Source: Rhodomicrobium sp. R_RK_3 | GTDB lineage: Bacteria; Pseudomonadota; Alphaproteobacteria; Rhizobiales; Rhodomicrobiaceae | Length of the DNA: 64,000 nucleotides | NCBI RefSeq assembly: GCF_002198715.1 | Contig: NZ_MWLK01000018.1 | Span: forward strand, 119,623-183,622 | Direction: 5' to 3' | Part shown: positions 53,324 to 62,413 of the stretch, in pieces | How the letters are laid out: the number at the start of each line of letters is the position of its first letter | Numbering within the stretch: the first letter of the stretch is position 1 | Notes under the pieces: generated by a model | What the model was told of the DNA's origin: nothing | The model's input: only the letters and a program-made list of their open reading frames with translations | Database searches by the model: none | Translations under genes and position numbers: made by a program

Positions 53324-53713
53324 ATGGCTAAAGAGAAAACGCGCGTTCGTCGCCGCGAGAAAAAGAACATCACCTCGGGCGTGGCGCATGTGGCTGCCTC
53401 GTTCAACAACACCATGATTACCATCACTGACGCGCAAGGGAATGCGATTTCCTGGTCGTCCGCCGGCACGATGGGCTTCAAGGGCTCGCGCAAATCCACG
53501 CCCTACGCCGCTCAGATGGCGGCCGAGGACGCCGGCCGCAAGGCCATGGAGCACGGCATGAAGACCATCGAAGTCGAGGTCTCCGGTCCGGGCTCGGGCC
53601 GCGAATCCGCGCTTCGCGCGCTGCAATCCTGCGGCTTCCAGGTCGTCGCCATCACCGACGTGACGCCGATACCGCATAATGGCTGCCGGCCGCGCAAGCG
53701 CCGCCGCGTCTAA
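53324..53713 (+). CDS. rpsK: 30S ribosomal protein S11
   Basis: 129 residues. [52 protein letters not shown] and [10 protein letters not shown] at the C-terminus. S11 lies on the platform near the E-site mRNA. 46 bases after rpsM; rpsD, which follows in Gammaproteobacteria, is absent. Confidence 0.98.
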   Translation: MAKEKTRVRRREKKNITSGVAHVAASFNNTMITITDAQGNAISWSSAGTMGFKGSRKSTPYAAQMAAEDAGRKAMEHGMKTIEVEVSGPGSGRESALRALQSCGFQVVAITDVTPIPHNGCRPRKRRRV

Positions 53714-53828
53714 TAGCCCGCCGGGACGGGCAGATCGCTTTGCCCCGTGCGGACGACCCCGCGTTCGTTTCGACGAATTCAAGCTGCCAGCCTTTGCTGG
53801 CACACTGCATATAAGAACGAGGTTCTCC

Positions 53829-54845
53829 GTGCTGCAGAAGAACTGGCAAGATTTGATCAAACCCGCCAAGCTGAGCGTGACGTCCGGCCGCGATCCCAAG
53901 CGCCTGGGCACGATCGTGGCGGAACCGCTTGAGCGCGGCTTCGGCCTGACGCTCGGCAACGCGCTCCGCCGCGTGCTGCTGTCTTCGCTGCAGGGCGCCG
54001 CCATCACCAGCGTGCATATCGACGGCGTGCTGCATGAATTCTCCTCCATCGCCGGTGTGCGCGAGGATGTGACCGACATCGTCCTCAACATCAAGGAAGT
54101 GGCGCTGCGGATCCATTCCGACGGCGTCAAGCGCATGGTGCTGAAGAAGGAAGGCCCGGGCGTCGTGCTCGCCCGCGATATCGAGGCCGGCGCCGACGTC
54201 GACATCCTCAATCCGAACCATGTCATCTGCACGGTGGACGAGGGCGCAACGGTGCGCATGGAATTCACCGCCCAGCTCGGCAAGGGCTACGTCCCCTCCG
54301 AGCGCAACCGCCCGGAAGACGCGCCCATCGGCCTGATCCCGGTCGACAGCCTCTACAGCCCGGTGAAGAAGGTCTCCTACCGCGTCTCCAATACGCGCGA
54401 AGGCCAGATCCTGGACTATGACAAGCTGACCATGGAGATCGAGACCGACGGCTCGATCAATCCGGAAGATTCCGTGGCTCTCGCCGCCCGCATTTTGCAG
54501 GACCAGCTCTCGATCTTCGTCAACTTCGAGGAGCCCCGCAAGGAAGTCCGCGAGGAGCGTGCGCCGGATCTGGAATTCAACGCCGCTCTGCTCAAGAAGG
54601 TCGACGAGCTGGAACTGTCCGTTCGCTCGGCCAACTGCTTGAAGAACGACAACATCGTCTATATCGGCGACCTGATCCAGAAGACCGAAGCGGAGATGCT
54701 GCGCACCCCGAACTTCGGGCGCAAGTCGCTGAACGAGATCAAGGAAGTTCTCGCCGGCATGGGCCTGCACCTGGGCATGGACGTGCCGAACTGGCCGCCG
54801 GACAATATCGAAGAGCTGGCCAAGCGTTTCGAAGACCAATATTAG
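53829..54845 (+). CDS. rpoA: DNA-directed RNA polymerase subunit alpha
   Basis: 338 residues from GTG 53829 (GAGG at six bases). The N-terminal domain ([51 protein letters not shown]) dimerises and binds beta/beta'. The C-terminal domain ([48 protein letters not shown]) holds the arginine that contacts UP elements and activators. 115 bases after rpsK. Confidence 0.98.
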   Translation: MLQKNWQDLIKPAKLSVTSGRDPKRLGTIVAEPLERGFGLTLGNALRRVLLSSLQGAAITSVHIDGVLHEFSSIAGVREDVTDIVLNIKEVALRIHSDGVKRMVLKKEGPGVVLARDIEAGADVDILNPNHVICTVDEGATVRMEFTAQLGKGYVPSERNRPEDAPIGLIPVDSLYSPVKKVSYRVSNTREGQILDYDKLTMEIETDGSINPEDSVALAARILQDQLSIFVNFEEPRKEVREERAPDLEFNAALLKKVDELELSVRSANCLKNDNIVYIGDLIQKTEAEMLRTPNFGRKSLNEIKEVLAGMGLHLGMDVPNWPPDNIEELAKRFEDQY

Positions 54846-54899
54846 CGGCGGGCGGCCGGGAGCCGCCATTCGCCCGTTGAAGGAACTGAGGGTAGTCCT

Positions 54900-55328
54900 A
54901 TGCGCCATCGCAATTCTGGCCGGAAGCTGAACCGGACGGCCGAGCACCGAAAAGCGCTGTTCGCCAACATGGCGGCGGCACTGATCAAGCACGAGCAGAT
55001 CACCACCACGCTGCCCAAGGCGAAGGATCTTCGCCGGGTGGCCGAGCGTCTCATCACGCTCGCCAAGAAGGGCGATCTGCACGCCCGCCGCATTGCGATT
55101 TCGCGCCTGCGCGACGAGAAGATGGTGGCCAAGCTGTTCGAGACGCTCGGACCCCGCTATCAAGGCCGTGCCGGTGGCTACACCCGCGTGCTGAAGGCCG
55201 GCTTCCGCTATGGCGATAGCGCTCCGGTCGCCGTCATCGAGCTGGTCGACCGCGACGAGAGCGCCAAGGGCCAGGATTCCGGCCCGCTTCCGGGCGAGAC
55301 TGCCGAAGGCGCCAGGGCTGCGGCCTAG
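54900..55328 (+). CDS. rplQ: 50S ribosomal protein L17
   Basis: 142 residues. [56 protein letters not shown] is diagnostic; an Ala/Gly-rich C-terminal tail extends about 20 residues beyond the conserved end. L17 sits near the tunnel exit. Last gene of the ribosomal block. Confidence 0.97.
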   Translation: MRHRNSGRKLNRTAEHRKALFANMAAALIKHEQITTTLPKAKDLRRVAERLITLAKKGDLHARRIAISRLRDEKMVAKLFETLGPRYQGRAGGYTRVLKAGFRYGDSAPVAVIELVDRDESAKGQDSGPLPGETAEGARAAA

Positions 55329-55335
55329 CCTGTTC

Positions 55336-55403
55336 GCGGCCGCTTTGCCTTGGCGGCCGCACCACCCTCCCAATTGAAGCGCGGCGCGTTGCCGCCGCGC
55401 GCT
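55336..55403. repeat. two hairpins after rplQ
   Basis: GCGGCCGC (55336-55343) and the same self-complementary octamer (55353-55360) form a strong stem with a nine-base loop. A second stem AGCGCGGCG/CGCCGCGCGCT lies at 55379-55403. Neither is followed by a T-run, so they may mark the end of the ribosomal transcript by stability or with Rho rather than as intrinsic terminators. Confidence 0.5.
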
Positions 55404-55478
55404 TGAAGCCCGGCGCCGAGTTTGCTAGGGACGGAACTCTGCGCCGTTCGAGCAAGATCAGAGCATGGGGCAATCCGA

Positions 55479-56921
55479 ATGAATTTGCGGCTTCGATGGG
55501 TTCGCTGGATGAGTGCGGCGGCCATCCTTTTCGTCTGTGCGCTCTTCTTTGAACGCGCGGCGGATGCCCAGGAGAAAGCCGTTCCGCGCAGCCGCGCCGA
55601 CCTGACCCTCTCCTACGCCTCGATCGTCAAGCAGGTCGCGCCGGCCGTGGTCAATGTGTATGTCCGCAGCCAGGTGCGCCGCCAGCGCTCGCCCTTCCTC
55701 GACGACCCGTTCTTCCAGCGCTTCTTCGGCGGCGGCGGCGATGATTTCGGCGGCCCCAGCCAGCGGCTGCAGAACTCGCTCGGCTCCGGCGTCATCGTCT
55801 CCGCCGACGGCCTCGTCGTCACCAACAACCACGTCGTGCAGAGCGAGGGCGGCGCCGAGACCGCCATCAAGGTCGCGCTGTCGGACGCCCGCGAATTCGA
55901 GGCCAGCATCATTCTGCGCGACGAGCGCACGGACCTCGCCGTGCTGCGCATCGAGGGCGGCGAAAAGGATTTCCCGCACATCCCCTTCGCCGACAGCGAC
56001 GCGCTCGAGGTCGGCGACATCGTGCTCGCCATCGGCAATCCCTTCGGCGTCGGCCAGACCGTCACCAGCGGCATCGTCTCGGCGCTTGCCCGCACCCGCG
56101 TCGGCGTCTCCGACTACCAGTTCTTCATCCAGACCGACGCGGCGATCAATCCGGGCAATTCCGGCGGCCCGCTGGTCGACATGAACGGCCGCGTCGTCGG
56201 CATCAACACGGCGATCTTCAGCCGCAGCGGCGGCTCGCAGGGTATCGGCTTCGCCATCCCGTCCAACATGGTGCATGTGGTGGTCAATTCGGCCCTGCGC
56301 GGCGGCAAGGTCGAGCGGCCCTGGCTCGGGGCGGAACTCGAGCCGGTCACCTCTGATATCGCCAAGGCGCTCGGCCTCGACCGCCCGGCCGGCGCGCTGG
56401 TCGACACGGTCGTTGCCGACGGACCGGCCGCCAAGGCGGGGCTTAGGCCGCGCGACGTCATCCTCTCCGTCGACGGGCGCGATGCGGCGGACGCGCAGGC
56501 GGTGTTCTACCGCCTCGCCACCAAGGGCGTCGGCAGCGAAGCCGAGCTGGCGGTCTCGCGCGACGGCCAGCCCATGAAGCTGAAGCTGGCCCTGATCGCC
56601 GCGCCCGAGACGACGCCGCGCAAACTGACCCTGGTCGATGGCGTCAACCCCTTCGCCGGCGCGACCGTCGCGAACCTGTCCCCCGCCGTCGCGGAGGAAA
56701 TGTCGATCGAGCAGATCACCGGCGTCGTGGTGGTGGAGACCAAAGCCTATTCGACCGCCCGCCGCGTCGGCCTGAGGCCCGGCGACATCATCGTCAATCT
56801 CAACGGCAAGCCCATCGTCAGCGTTCGCGATCTGGTCGATGCGCTGAAGCGCACATCGCGCGGCTGGGACGTCACCATCCGCCGCAATGGCGAGGATATC
56901 CGCACGGTGCTGCGCGGGTAG
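55479..56921 (+). CDS. periplasmic Deg-type serine protease with two PDZ domains
   Basis: 480 residues. The signal/anchor (RWVRWMSAAAILFVCALFF, then ADAQE) directs it to the periplasm. The protease domain carries His in VTNNHVVQ, Asp in RTDLAVL and Ser in GNSGGPLVD. Two PDZ domains follow (LGAELEPVTSDIAKALGLDRPAGALVDTVV and a second near the C-terminus with GVVVVETKAYSTARRVGLRPGDIIVNLNGKPI). The N-terminal insert is rich in Arg and Phe (DDPFFQRFFGGGGDDFGG). DegP/Q/S subtype not resolved. ATG 55479 is preferred over the longer frame because it gives the signal peptide. Confidence 0.92.
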   Translation: MNLRLRWVRWMSAAAILFVCALFFERAADAQEKAVPRSRADLTLSYASIVKQVAPAVVNVYVRSQVRRQRSPFLDDPFFQRFFGGGGDDFGGPSQRLQNSLGSGVIVSADGLVVTNNHVVQSEGGAETAIKVALSDAREFEASIILRDERTDLAVLRIEGGEKDFPHIPFADSDALEVGDIVLAIGNPFGVGQTVTSGIVSALARTRVGVSDYQFFIQTDAAINPGNSGGPLVDMNGRVVGINTAIFSRSGGSQGIGFAIPSNMVHVVVNSALRGGKVERPWLGAELEPVTSDIAKALGLDRPAGALVDTVVADGPAAKAGLRPRDVILSVDGRDAADAQAVFYRLATKGVGSEAELAVSRDGQPMKLKLALIAAPETTPRKLTLVDGVNPFAGATVANLSPAVAEEMSIEQITGVVVVETKAYSTARRVGLRPGDIIVNLNGKPIVSVRDLVDALKRTSRGWDVTIRRNGEDIRTVLRG

Positions 56922-56974
56922 CAGGGGCCGCGCGCCCCTTGCCGTGGATGCCACCCGGCCGCTTCGCGTCCGCC

Positions 56975-57080
56975 CTCTCCCGCAAGGGGAGAGCGCTGAT
57001 CCGCGCCGCATGAGACGCACCATCAACGCTCGCGCTGCTTGCCCTCTTCCCTCGAGGAGAGGGCTCCCGCCGCAGGCGGG
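56975..57080. repeat. cluster of palindromes upstream of rarA
   Basis: Three stem-loops in 106 bases: CTCTCCC/GGGAGAG (56975-56993), GCCCTCT.../...AGAGGGC (57041-57063) and CCCGCC-GCA-GGCGGG (57066-57080). The CCCTCTCC...GGTGAGAGGG style is that of dispersed intergenic repeats found in many proteobacterial genomes. No gene overlaps them once rarA starts at 57210. Confidence 0.55.
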
Positions 57081-57209
57081 TGGGTGAGAGGGCTTCGCTG
57101 CCGAGCGCGTTCCGCCTCCCCGCCGATCCAGGCAATCGCCCCTAACACTCTAGCATCACCCCCAACGCCCCCTTGCGGCTTCAGCGGCGGCGACACTATG
57201 TTAGGGGCC

Positions 57210-58517
57210 ATGGCCACCCTCTTCGAAGCTGCCGGCATGGAGAAAAGCGCGCCCCGTCCGCTGGCGGACCGGCTGCGCCCGAAAACGCTCGACGAGGTCG
57301 CGGGGCAGGAGCATCTGCTCGGCGAGGGCGCGCCGCTGCGCCGGATGCTGGCGAAGGGCGGCCTTCGCTCGGTGATCTTCTGGGGGCCGCCCGGCACCGG
57401 CAAAACGACGGTCGCGCGCCTGATCGCCAAGGATGCCGGGCTCCATTTCGAGCAGATTTCGGCGATTTACTCCGGCGTCCAGGACCTGCGAAAGCTGTTC
57501 GAGGCCGCGCGCGACCGCCGGCGCATGGGCCTCGGCACGGTGCTGTTCGTCGATGAAATCCACCGTTTCAACCGCGCCCAGCAGGACGGTTTCCTGCCCG
57601 TCATGGAAGACGGCACCATCATCCTGATCGGCGCGACGACGGAGAACCCCTCCTTCGAGCTGAACGGCGCTCTCCTGTCGCGCGCCACGGTGCTGGTGTT
57701 CCGCCGTCTCGACGAAACCGCCCTTGAAGGCTTGATCCAGCGCGCCGAAGCGCTGGAGAAGCGGCCATTGCCGCTGACGCCGGAGGCGCGCGAGCGGCTG
57801 ATCGGCATGGCCGATGGCGACGGGCGGACGCTGCTGAACCTTGCCGAGAGCGTCTATGGCGCGACCGAGGGCGGCGCGGAGATCCTGTCGCCGGAAGACC
57901 TCGTCCAGCTCGTGCAACGGCGCGCCCCGCTCTACGACAAGAACCGCGACGGCCATTACGACCTGATCAGCGCGCTGCATAAATCCGTACGCGGCTCCGA
58001 CCCGGATGCGGCGCTCTATTGGCTGGCACGGATGCTGGCGGGCGGCGAGGACCCGCTCTATATCGCCCGGCGTCTGGTGCGGATGGCGGTCGAGGATATC
58101 GGCCTCGCCGATCCGAACGCGCTGCTGCAGACGACCGCCGCCAAGGAGGCCTATGATTTCCTCGGCTCGCCGGAGGGCGAACTGGCGCTTGCCCAGGCAA
58201 CGCTCTATCTGGCCAGCGCGCCGAAATCCAATGCCGCTTATGCCGCCTTCGGCCGCGCCACCCGCGCCGCCAAGGAACACGGCTCGCTGGCTCCGCCCAA
58301 GCACATCCTCAACGCCCCGACGCGCCTGATGGCCGAACAGGGCTATGGCGAGGGATATGTGTACGACCCGGATACGCCCGAGGGCTTTTCCGGCCAGAAC
58401 TATTTCCCCGACGAGATGGAGCGCGAGCGCTTCTACCACCCGACCGACCACGGCGCGGAAAAGGACATCGCCAAGCGCATGACCGCCTGGGCAAAGCTGC
58501 GTCAGGAAAAGAGCTAG
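57210..58517 (+). CDS. rarA: replication-associated recombination protein A (MgsA/RarA), AAA+ ATPase
   Basis: 435 residues. Walker [10 protein letters not shown] (59-67), Walker [11 protein letters not shown] (about 111-120), sensor 1 [13 protein letters not shown], and the family C-terminal domain ([31 protein letters not shown]). RarA acts at stalled replication forks and is related to the clamp-loader/Werner-interacting ATPases. ATG 57210 with AGGGGCC upstream starts the usual sequence; the longer frame encodes repeat-derived residues. Confidence 0.95.
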   Translation: MATLFEAAGMEKSAPRPLADRLRPKTLDEVAGQEHLLGEGAPLRRMLAKGGLRSVIFWGPPGTGKTTVARLIAKDAGLHFEQISAIYSGVQDLRKLFEAARDRRRMGLGTVLFVDEIHRFNRAQQDGFLPVMEDGTIILIGATTENPSFELNGALLSRATVLVFRRLDETALEGLIQRAEALEKRPLPLTPEARERLIGMADGDGRTLLNLAESVYGATEGGAEILSPEDLVQLVQRRAPLYDKNRDGHYDLISALHKSVRGSDPDAALYWLARMLAGGEDPLYIARRLVRMAVEDIGLADPNALLQTTAAKEAYDFLGSPEGELALAQATLYLASAPKSNAAYAAFGRATRAAKEHGSLAPPKHILNAPTRLMAEQGYGEGYVYDPDTPEGFSGQNYFPDEMERERFYHPTDHGAEKDIAKRMTAWAKLRQEKS

Positions 58518-58841
58518 GGCGCACCCTGTACCGCCCGCGCATGCTGAAACAGATCAGCCCACACACTCTCCGAAATCCCCGCGAAGGCGGGGATCCAGTA
58601 CGCCGCAGCGTTTGAGGCTGCGCAGAGTGCCAATTTCGAGTTTGTGAATACTGGGTCCCCGCCTTCGCGGGGATTTTGTTTTGAGGCCTCGGCACACCGT
58701 TCGGGCGACGCACCTGCAAGATCCGCGTCGAGCACCCAGGGAACACAACCTAACAAAACCCCCGCCCCCTCGGCCAATCCGCTTATGTAATCTTTGCGGC
58801 TATGCTATAGGGCGAGCCATCGGCTTTCGAGGGGAAGGTGT
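58518..58841. other. intergenic region left of the Tae4-like gene
   Basis: 324 bases between rarA and the amidase gene. About a third is the large inverted repeat at 58573-58676. The remainder has stops in all frames. GGGGAAGG just before ATG 58842 is the ribosome site of the amidase gene; no firm promoter seen. Confidence 0.6.
58573..58676. repeat. REPIN-like double palindrome
   Basis: Two 28-base arms (58573-58600 and 58649-58676) are inverted copies with a single mismatch, separated by 48 bases. Each arm contains its own stem, CCCCGC-GAAG-GCGGGG, so the element is two REP sequences in opposite orientation. Such units are moved by RAYT transposases encoded elsewhere. None is in the window. 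Confidence 0.85.
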
Positions 58842-59348
58842 ATGGTTTCGTTCAGTCAGCTTTGGGACAACCACCCCACCAATAATGGCGAGCAATATCC
58901 CTGCAGAACGCTGGGAATCGCCAATTTCGACAATCAATGCGCCATCCGCATGGGCGTTTGCCTGAAACGGTCAGGCGTCAGTGTCGGCGACCTGCGCGGC
59001 GCCATAACATGCAACCAGGCGACGCTGACCAACCACGCCGCCGAGGAGATGCATTTCATCCGCGCCAAGGAACTGGCGAATGCCCTCCGGCGCGGCGGCA
59101 TTGCCGGCATTGGGCCGGTCTACAGCCTGACGACGCCGAGCAATTTCGCCGAGGAGCTGGACGGGCGCAAAGGCATCATCTTCTTCAACGGCTATTGGTG
59201 GCGCGTCACCGACACCAGCCGCCCGACCGGCGACCATATCGACCTGTGGAACGGCTGGCGGACCTCGGCCAAGATGCTGTTTCCCTGGTTCGGCTGGCTC
59301 GGCGGCTACAACAAATCCAGCGAGATCTGGTTCTGGGAGGTCAAATGA
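58842..59348 (+). CDS. Tae4-family amidase-like protein (T6SS effector homologue)
   Basis: 168 residues. Cys33 in NQCAIRMGVCL followed by an amphipathic helix, then GRKGIIFFNGYWWR and the His132/Asp134 motif GDHIDLWNGW (130-139) match the NlpC/P60-like Tae4 amidases, which cleave the D-Glu-mDAP bond of peptidoglycan stems. No signal peptide is seen, as expected for a type VI cargo, but no secretion genes are present in the window. The start (ATG 58842) has GGGGAAGG. It overlaps the next gene by 4 bases. A phage- or self-directed hydrolase is an alternative. Confidence 0.78.
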   Translation: MVSFSQLWDNHPTNNGEQYPCRTLGIANFDNQCAIRMGVCLKRSGVSVGDLRGAITCNQATLTNHAAEEMHFIRAKELANALRRGGIAGIGPVYSLTTPSNFAEELDGRKGIIFFNGYWWRVTDTSRPTGDHIDLWNGWRTSAKMLFPWFGWLGGYNKSSEIWFWEVK

Positions 59349-59584
59349 GGATTATTTTCGCGATCATCTTCGCCGTGATCCTCGGGCTTGTCGGCGCGCG
59401 CTTCGCCGGCTGGTTCGTCGACTGGCTGCTCGGCACGCAGACCTTCGTCAGCCCGGACCAGGTCGCCCAGTTCGACCTGATCGCCCGCATCGCCGTTACT
59501 CTGGTCGTGGCGCTGATCGGCGTGTTCATCGGCATCCTGGTCGGCAGCCGGCTGAAGAAGCGCTTCATCCAGCGCGAAGTCTGA
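59345..59584 (+). CDS. two-helix membrane protein coupled to the Tae4-like gene
   Basis: 79 residues. Two hydrophobic segments (IIFAIIFAVILGLVGARFAGWFV and IAVTLVVALIGVFIGILVG) flank a short loop of about 25 residues (GTQTFVSPDQVAQFDLI) likely to face the periplasm; the C-terminus is basic. Its ATG overlaps the amidase stop (ATGA), so the pair is translationally coupled. Known Tai4 immunity proteins are periplasmic and unlike this protein, so an immunity role is only a hypothesis. crcB starts 19 bases later. Confidence 0.72.
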   Translation: MRIIFAIIFAVILGLVGARFAGWFVDWLLGTQTFVSPDQVAQFDLIARIAVTLVVALIGVFIGILVGSRLKKRFIQREV

Positions 59585-59603
59585 AGGAGCCGGCAGTCCC
59601 CTT

Positions 59604-59984
59604 ATGAAGCTTCTCCTGCTTGCGGCGATTGGCGGCGCCATCGGCTCCTCGGCGCGCTACCTCGTCAATGTCACCTCCGCCCAGCTCTTCGGCACCAACT
59701 TCCCCTGGGGCACGCTGGCGGTGAACATCGTGGGCTGCTTCATCATGGGGCTTGTGGTTGCCCTCGGCGCGCTTAAATTCAACATGACCAACGAAGTGCG
59801 CGTCTTCATCGCCACCGGCATATTGGGCGGCTTCACGACCTTCTCGGCCTTCTCCCTGGATTTTGCGTTGCTCGTCGAGCGCAAGGATTATGGGCTGGCC
59901 GGGTTTTATCTGGCGGGTTCGGTCGGCCTGTCGATCCTGGCGATTTTCGCCGGGCTTTATCTGGTTCGGACATGGCTGACGTAA
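59604..59984 (+). CDS. crcB: fluoride-specific ion channel
   Basis: 126 residues with four membrane segments. GGAIGSSARYLVN, GTLAVNIVGCFIMGL and GILGGFTTFSAFSLD are the channel signature. CrcB/Fluc expels fluoride as a dual-topology dimer. The upstream spacer is too short for a fluoride riboswitch and shows no match. It overlaps rluC by 13 bases. Confidence 0.96.
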   Translation: MKLLLLAAIGGAIGSSARYLVNVTSAQLFGTNFPWGTLAVNIVGCFIMGLVVALGALKFNMTNEVRVFIATGILGGFTTFSAFSLDFALLVERKDYGLAGFYLAGSVGLSILAIFAGLYLVRTWLT

Positions 59985-60988
59985 AAGACGATATCAAAGC
60001 GGTGAAATCGGCCGATGCCGGCATCCGGGTCGATCGCTGGCTGAAGGCGAATTTCCCCTCGCTGCCGCACGGGCTGATGCAGAAATTGCTGCGCAACGGC
60101 CAGATCCGGGTCAATGGCGGCCGGGTCAAGCCCGATACGCGCCTCGATACGGGCGACGAGGTGAAGGTGCGGCGGCTCGCCGATTTCGCCGATGCCGAAG
60201 TGCGCGGGCATGAGGAGCGCCCGTCGCTGAAGGCGCCGCTCGGCGTCTCCAAGGCCGACCGCAATTTCATCGAAAGCCTGATCCTGTTCGAGGATGACGA
60301 GCTGCTGGTCTTGAACAAGCCCTATGGCATCGCCGTGCAGGGCGGCACCAAGACCAAGCGCCATATCGATGGCATGCTGGCCGGCATGGAGGACCGCTTC
60401 GGCGAGCGCCCGCGCCTCGTCCACCGGCTCGATAGGGATACGTCCGGCGTGCTGCTCGTCGCCAAGACGCGCGGGTCGGCGGCGAGGCTCGGAAAGCTGT
60501 TCCAGACCCGTTCGGTGCAGAAGATCTATTGGGCGCTGGTGAAGGGCGTTCCGAAGCCGCCGCAGGGCAAGGTCGAGGCGGCGCTGGTGAAGGCCTCCGG
60601 CCCCGACGGCGACAAGGTGCGCAAGGCGCTGCCCGGCGAGCAGGAAGTGGCGCAATCCGCCGTCACCCATTACGCCGTCATCGACCGCGTCAGCACCAAG
60701 CTCGCCTGGGTGTCGCTGAAGCCGGTCACCGGCCGCCAGCACCAGCTCCGCGCCCATATGGCGATCATCGGCAATCCGATCGTCGGCGATCAGAAATATG
60801 AGGGCGACGAGGGCCTGCCCGTCGAAGATCTCGAAATGAAACTGCATTTGCACGCTCGACGCCTGATCGTGCCGCGCGGCAAGGGCGCGCCGCTCGACGT
60901 CACCGCGCCCCTGCCCGAGCACATGCTGGGAAGCTGGGACCTGCTCGGCCTCGACCCGGAGCGCTATGACGGAACGGGGGATGAATGA
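59972..60988 (+). CDS. rluC: RluC-type 23S rRNA pseudouridine synthase
   Basis: 338 residues. An N-terminal S4 domain (RVDRWLKANFPSLPHGLMQKLLRNGQIRVNGGRV) precedes the RluA-type synthase with the catalytic Asp in RLVHRLDRDTSGVLLVAKT and GRQHQLRAHMAIIGNPIVGDQKY. It is likely RluC (U955/2504/2580 specificity) rather than RluD, but the exact sites are not certain. Start overlaps crcB; its stop overlaps the HAD gene by 4 bases. Confidence 0.92.
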   Translation: MADVKDDIKAVKSADAGIRVDRWLKANFPSLPHGLMQKLLRNGQIRVNGGRVKPDTRLDTGDEVKVRRLADFADAEVRGHEERPSLKAPLGVSKADRNFIESLILFEDDELLVLNKPYGIAVQGGTKTKRHIDGMLAGMEDRFGERPRLVHRLDRDTSGVLLVAKTRGSAARLGKLFQTRSVQKIYWALVKGVPKPPQGKVEAALVKASGPDGDKVRKALPGEQEVAQSAVTHYAVIDRVSTKLAWVSLKPVTGRQHQLRAHMAIIGNPIVGDQKYEGDEGLPVEDLEMKLHLHARRLIVPRGKGAPLDVTAPLPEHMLGSWDLLGLDPERYDGTGDE

Positions 60989-61659
60989 AGCTCATCATCT
61001 TCGATTGCGACGGCACGCTGATCGACAGCCAGCACATGATCGTCGAGGCGATGCGGGCGGCGTTCCTGGCCAGCGGCTTCCCCGCGCCTGACCGCGACCA
61101 TGTGCTGCGCCATGTCGGCCTGTCGGTCGCCGAAGCCATGACGGCCATGGTCCCCGCCGCCGACGCCAAGGCCATCGCGCGGCTCAGCGCTGAATATCGC
61201 GCCGCCTTCAACGCTCTGCGCCAGGAAGCGCGCCTCGCCGAGCCGATGTTTCCGGGCGCGCGCGAGGGGCTGCTGGCGCTCGGCGCGCGGGACGATGTGC
61301 TGCTCGGCATCGCCACGGGAAAGTCCCGTCGCGGCGTCGACCGGATGATCGAGCGCGAAGGCTTTTCAGGGCTATTCGCCACCATCATGACGGCGGATGA
61401 CGCACCCTCGAAGCCGCATCCGGCGATGATCCTGCAGGCGATGGAGGCGACCGGCGTCGGCGCGGCGGAAAGCGTCATGGTCGGCGATACCAGTTTTGAT
61501 ATGCTGATGGCACGCGCCGCGCGGGTCGAAGCCATCGGCGTGAGCTGGGGCTATCACGAGGCGGCCGAACTGGTCGAAGCCGGCGCCGCCGCCGTCGCCC
61601 GCGATTTCCCCGAGCTGCAAACGCTGCTCATGCCGAGCCGGGACGACATCGCCGCATGA
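60985..61659 (+). CDS. HAD-superfamily hydrolase
   Basis: 224 residues. DxD motif DCDGTLIDS (about 8-16), GKSRRGVDRMI with the conserved Lys in KPHPAMIL, and GDTSFDMLMARAARV. The alpha-helical cap is of subclass I, like phosphoglycolate phosphatases. Substrate unknown. In Alphaproteobacteria it routinely lies between rluC and atp12. Overlaps both neighbours by 4 bases. Confidence 0.92.
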   Translation: MKLIIFDCDGTLIDSQHMIVEAMRAAFLASGFPAPDRDHVLRHVGLSVAEAMTAMVPAADAKAIARLSAEYRAAFNALRQEARLAEPMFPGAREGLLALGARDDVLLGIATGKSRRGVDRMIEREGFSGLFATIMTADDAPSKPHPAMILQAMEATGVGAAESVMVGDTSFDMLMARAARVEAIGVSWGYHEAAELVEAGAAAVARDFPELQTLLMPSRDDIAA

Positions 61660-62390
61660 AGAATGGCACGCACAGCAATGCCGAGACCGGCAGCCGATTC
61701 TATAAGGATGTGGCGACCGGCGCCGCCGCCTCCGGAGGCTGGCGCATCCTGCTCGACGGCCGCCCGGTGCGCACGCCGGGCCGGGCCGAGCTGGTACTGC
61801 CGACCCTGGCACTGGCGGAGGCCATCGCCGAGGAATGGCGGGCCCAGGGCGCGCGGATCGACCCGCATTCGATGCCGCTGACCAAGCTCGCCAACACCGC
61901 GATCGACGCGGTCGCGCCCAATCTGGATGCCGTCGCCGAGGATGTCGTCGCCTTTGCCGGGCGCGATCTGACCTGCTATCGGGCCGGCAGCCCCGAGACG
62001 TTGGTCGCCCGACAGGAGGCGGCGTGGGACCCGCTGCTGGCCTGGGCTGAGACCCATCACGGCGCGCGGCTGGTCCCGGTCGAAGGCGTCATGCCGCTCG
62101 AGCAGCCGACGGCGAGCCTTGCCGCGATGCGCACCGCCGTCGGTGGTTTCGAGGCGTTCCCACTGACCGCTTTGCATGTGATGACCGCGCTGACCGGCTC
62201 GGCCGTGATCGCGCTGGCTCATGCCGCAGGCCGCCTGTCGCTCGACGAGAGCTGGGCGGCCGCCCATGTCGATGAGGATTTCCAGGCCGGCCATTGGGGC
62301 GAGGACGCCGAAGCCAAGGCGCGCCGCGACGCCCGGTTCGCGGACATGCGCGCAGCCTCCGAGTTTTTACGGCTGAGCCGGGCAGGGTAG
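61656..62390 (+). CDS. ATP12 family chaperone for F1 ATPase assembly
   Basis: 244 residues. RFYKDVATGAAASGGWRILLDGRPVRTPGRAELVLPT, AEEWRAQGARIDPHSMPLTKLANTAID, LTCYRAGSPETLVARQEAAWDPLLAW and ALTGSAVIALAHAAG are ATP12 blocks. The eukaryotic homologue binds the F1 alpha subunit during assembly; the bacterial role is inferred to be similar. The family is largely limited to Alphaproteobacteria and mitochondria. Convergent with the VOC gene downstream. Confidence 0.94.
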   Translation: MKNGTHSNAETGSRFYKDVATGAAASGGWRILLDGRPVRTPGRAELVLPTLALAEAIAEEWRAQGARIDPHSMPLTKLANTAIDAVAPNLDAVAEDVVAFAGRDLTCYRAGSPETLVARQEAAWDPLLAWAETHHGARLVPVEGVMPLEQPTASLAAMRTAVGGFEAFPLTALHVMTALTGSAVIALAHAAGRLSLDESWAAAHVDEDFQAGHWGEDAEAKARRDARFADMRAASEFLRLSRAG

Positions 62391-62413
62391 GCGCAAGGCC
62401 CCATAGCCTACCC
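62385..62413. repeat. hairpin embedding both stop codons of convergent genes
   Basis: GGGTAGGC (62385-62392) and GCCTACCC (62406-62413) form a perfect 8-bp stem with a 13-base loop. The first arm contains the TAG of atp12 and the second the TAG of the convergent VOC gene. No T-run is present on either side. Confidence 0.6.

Noticed and set aside
59585-59603. Fluoride riboswitch before crcB
   Set aside because: Only 19 bases separate the upstream gene from crcB, too short for the aptamer.
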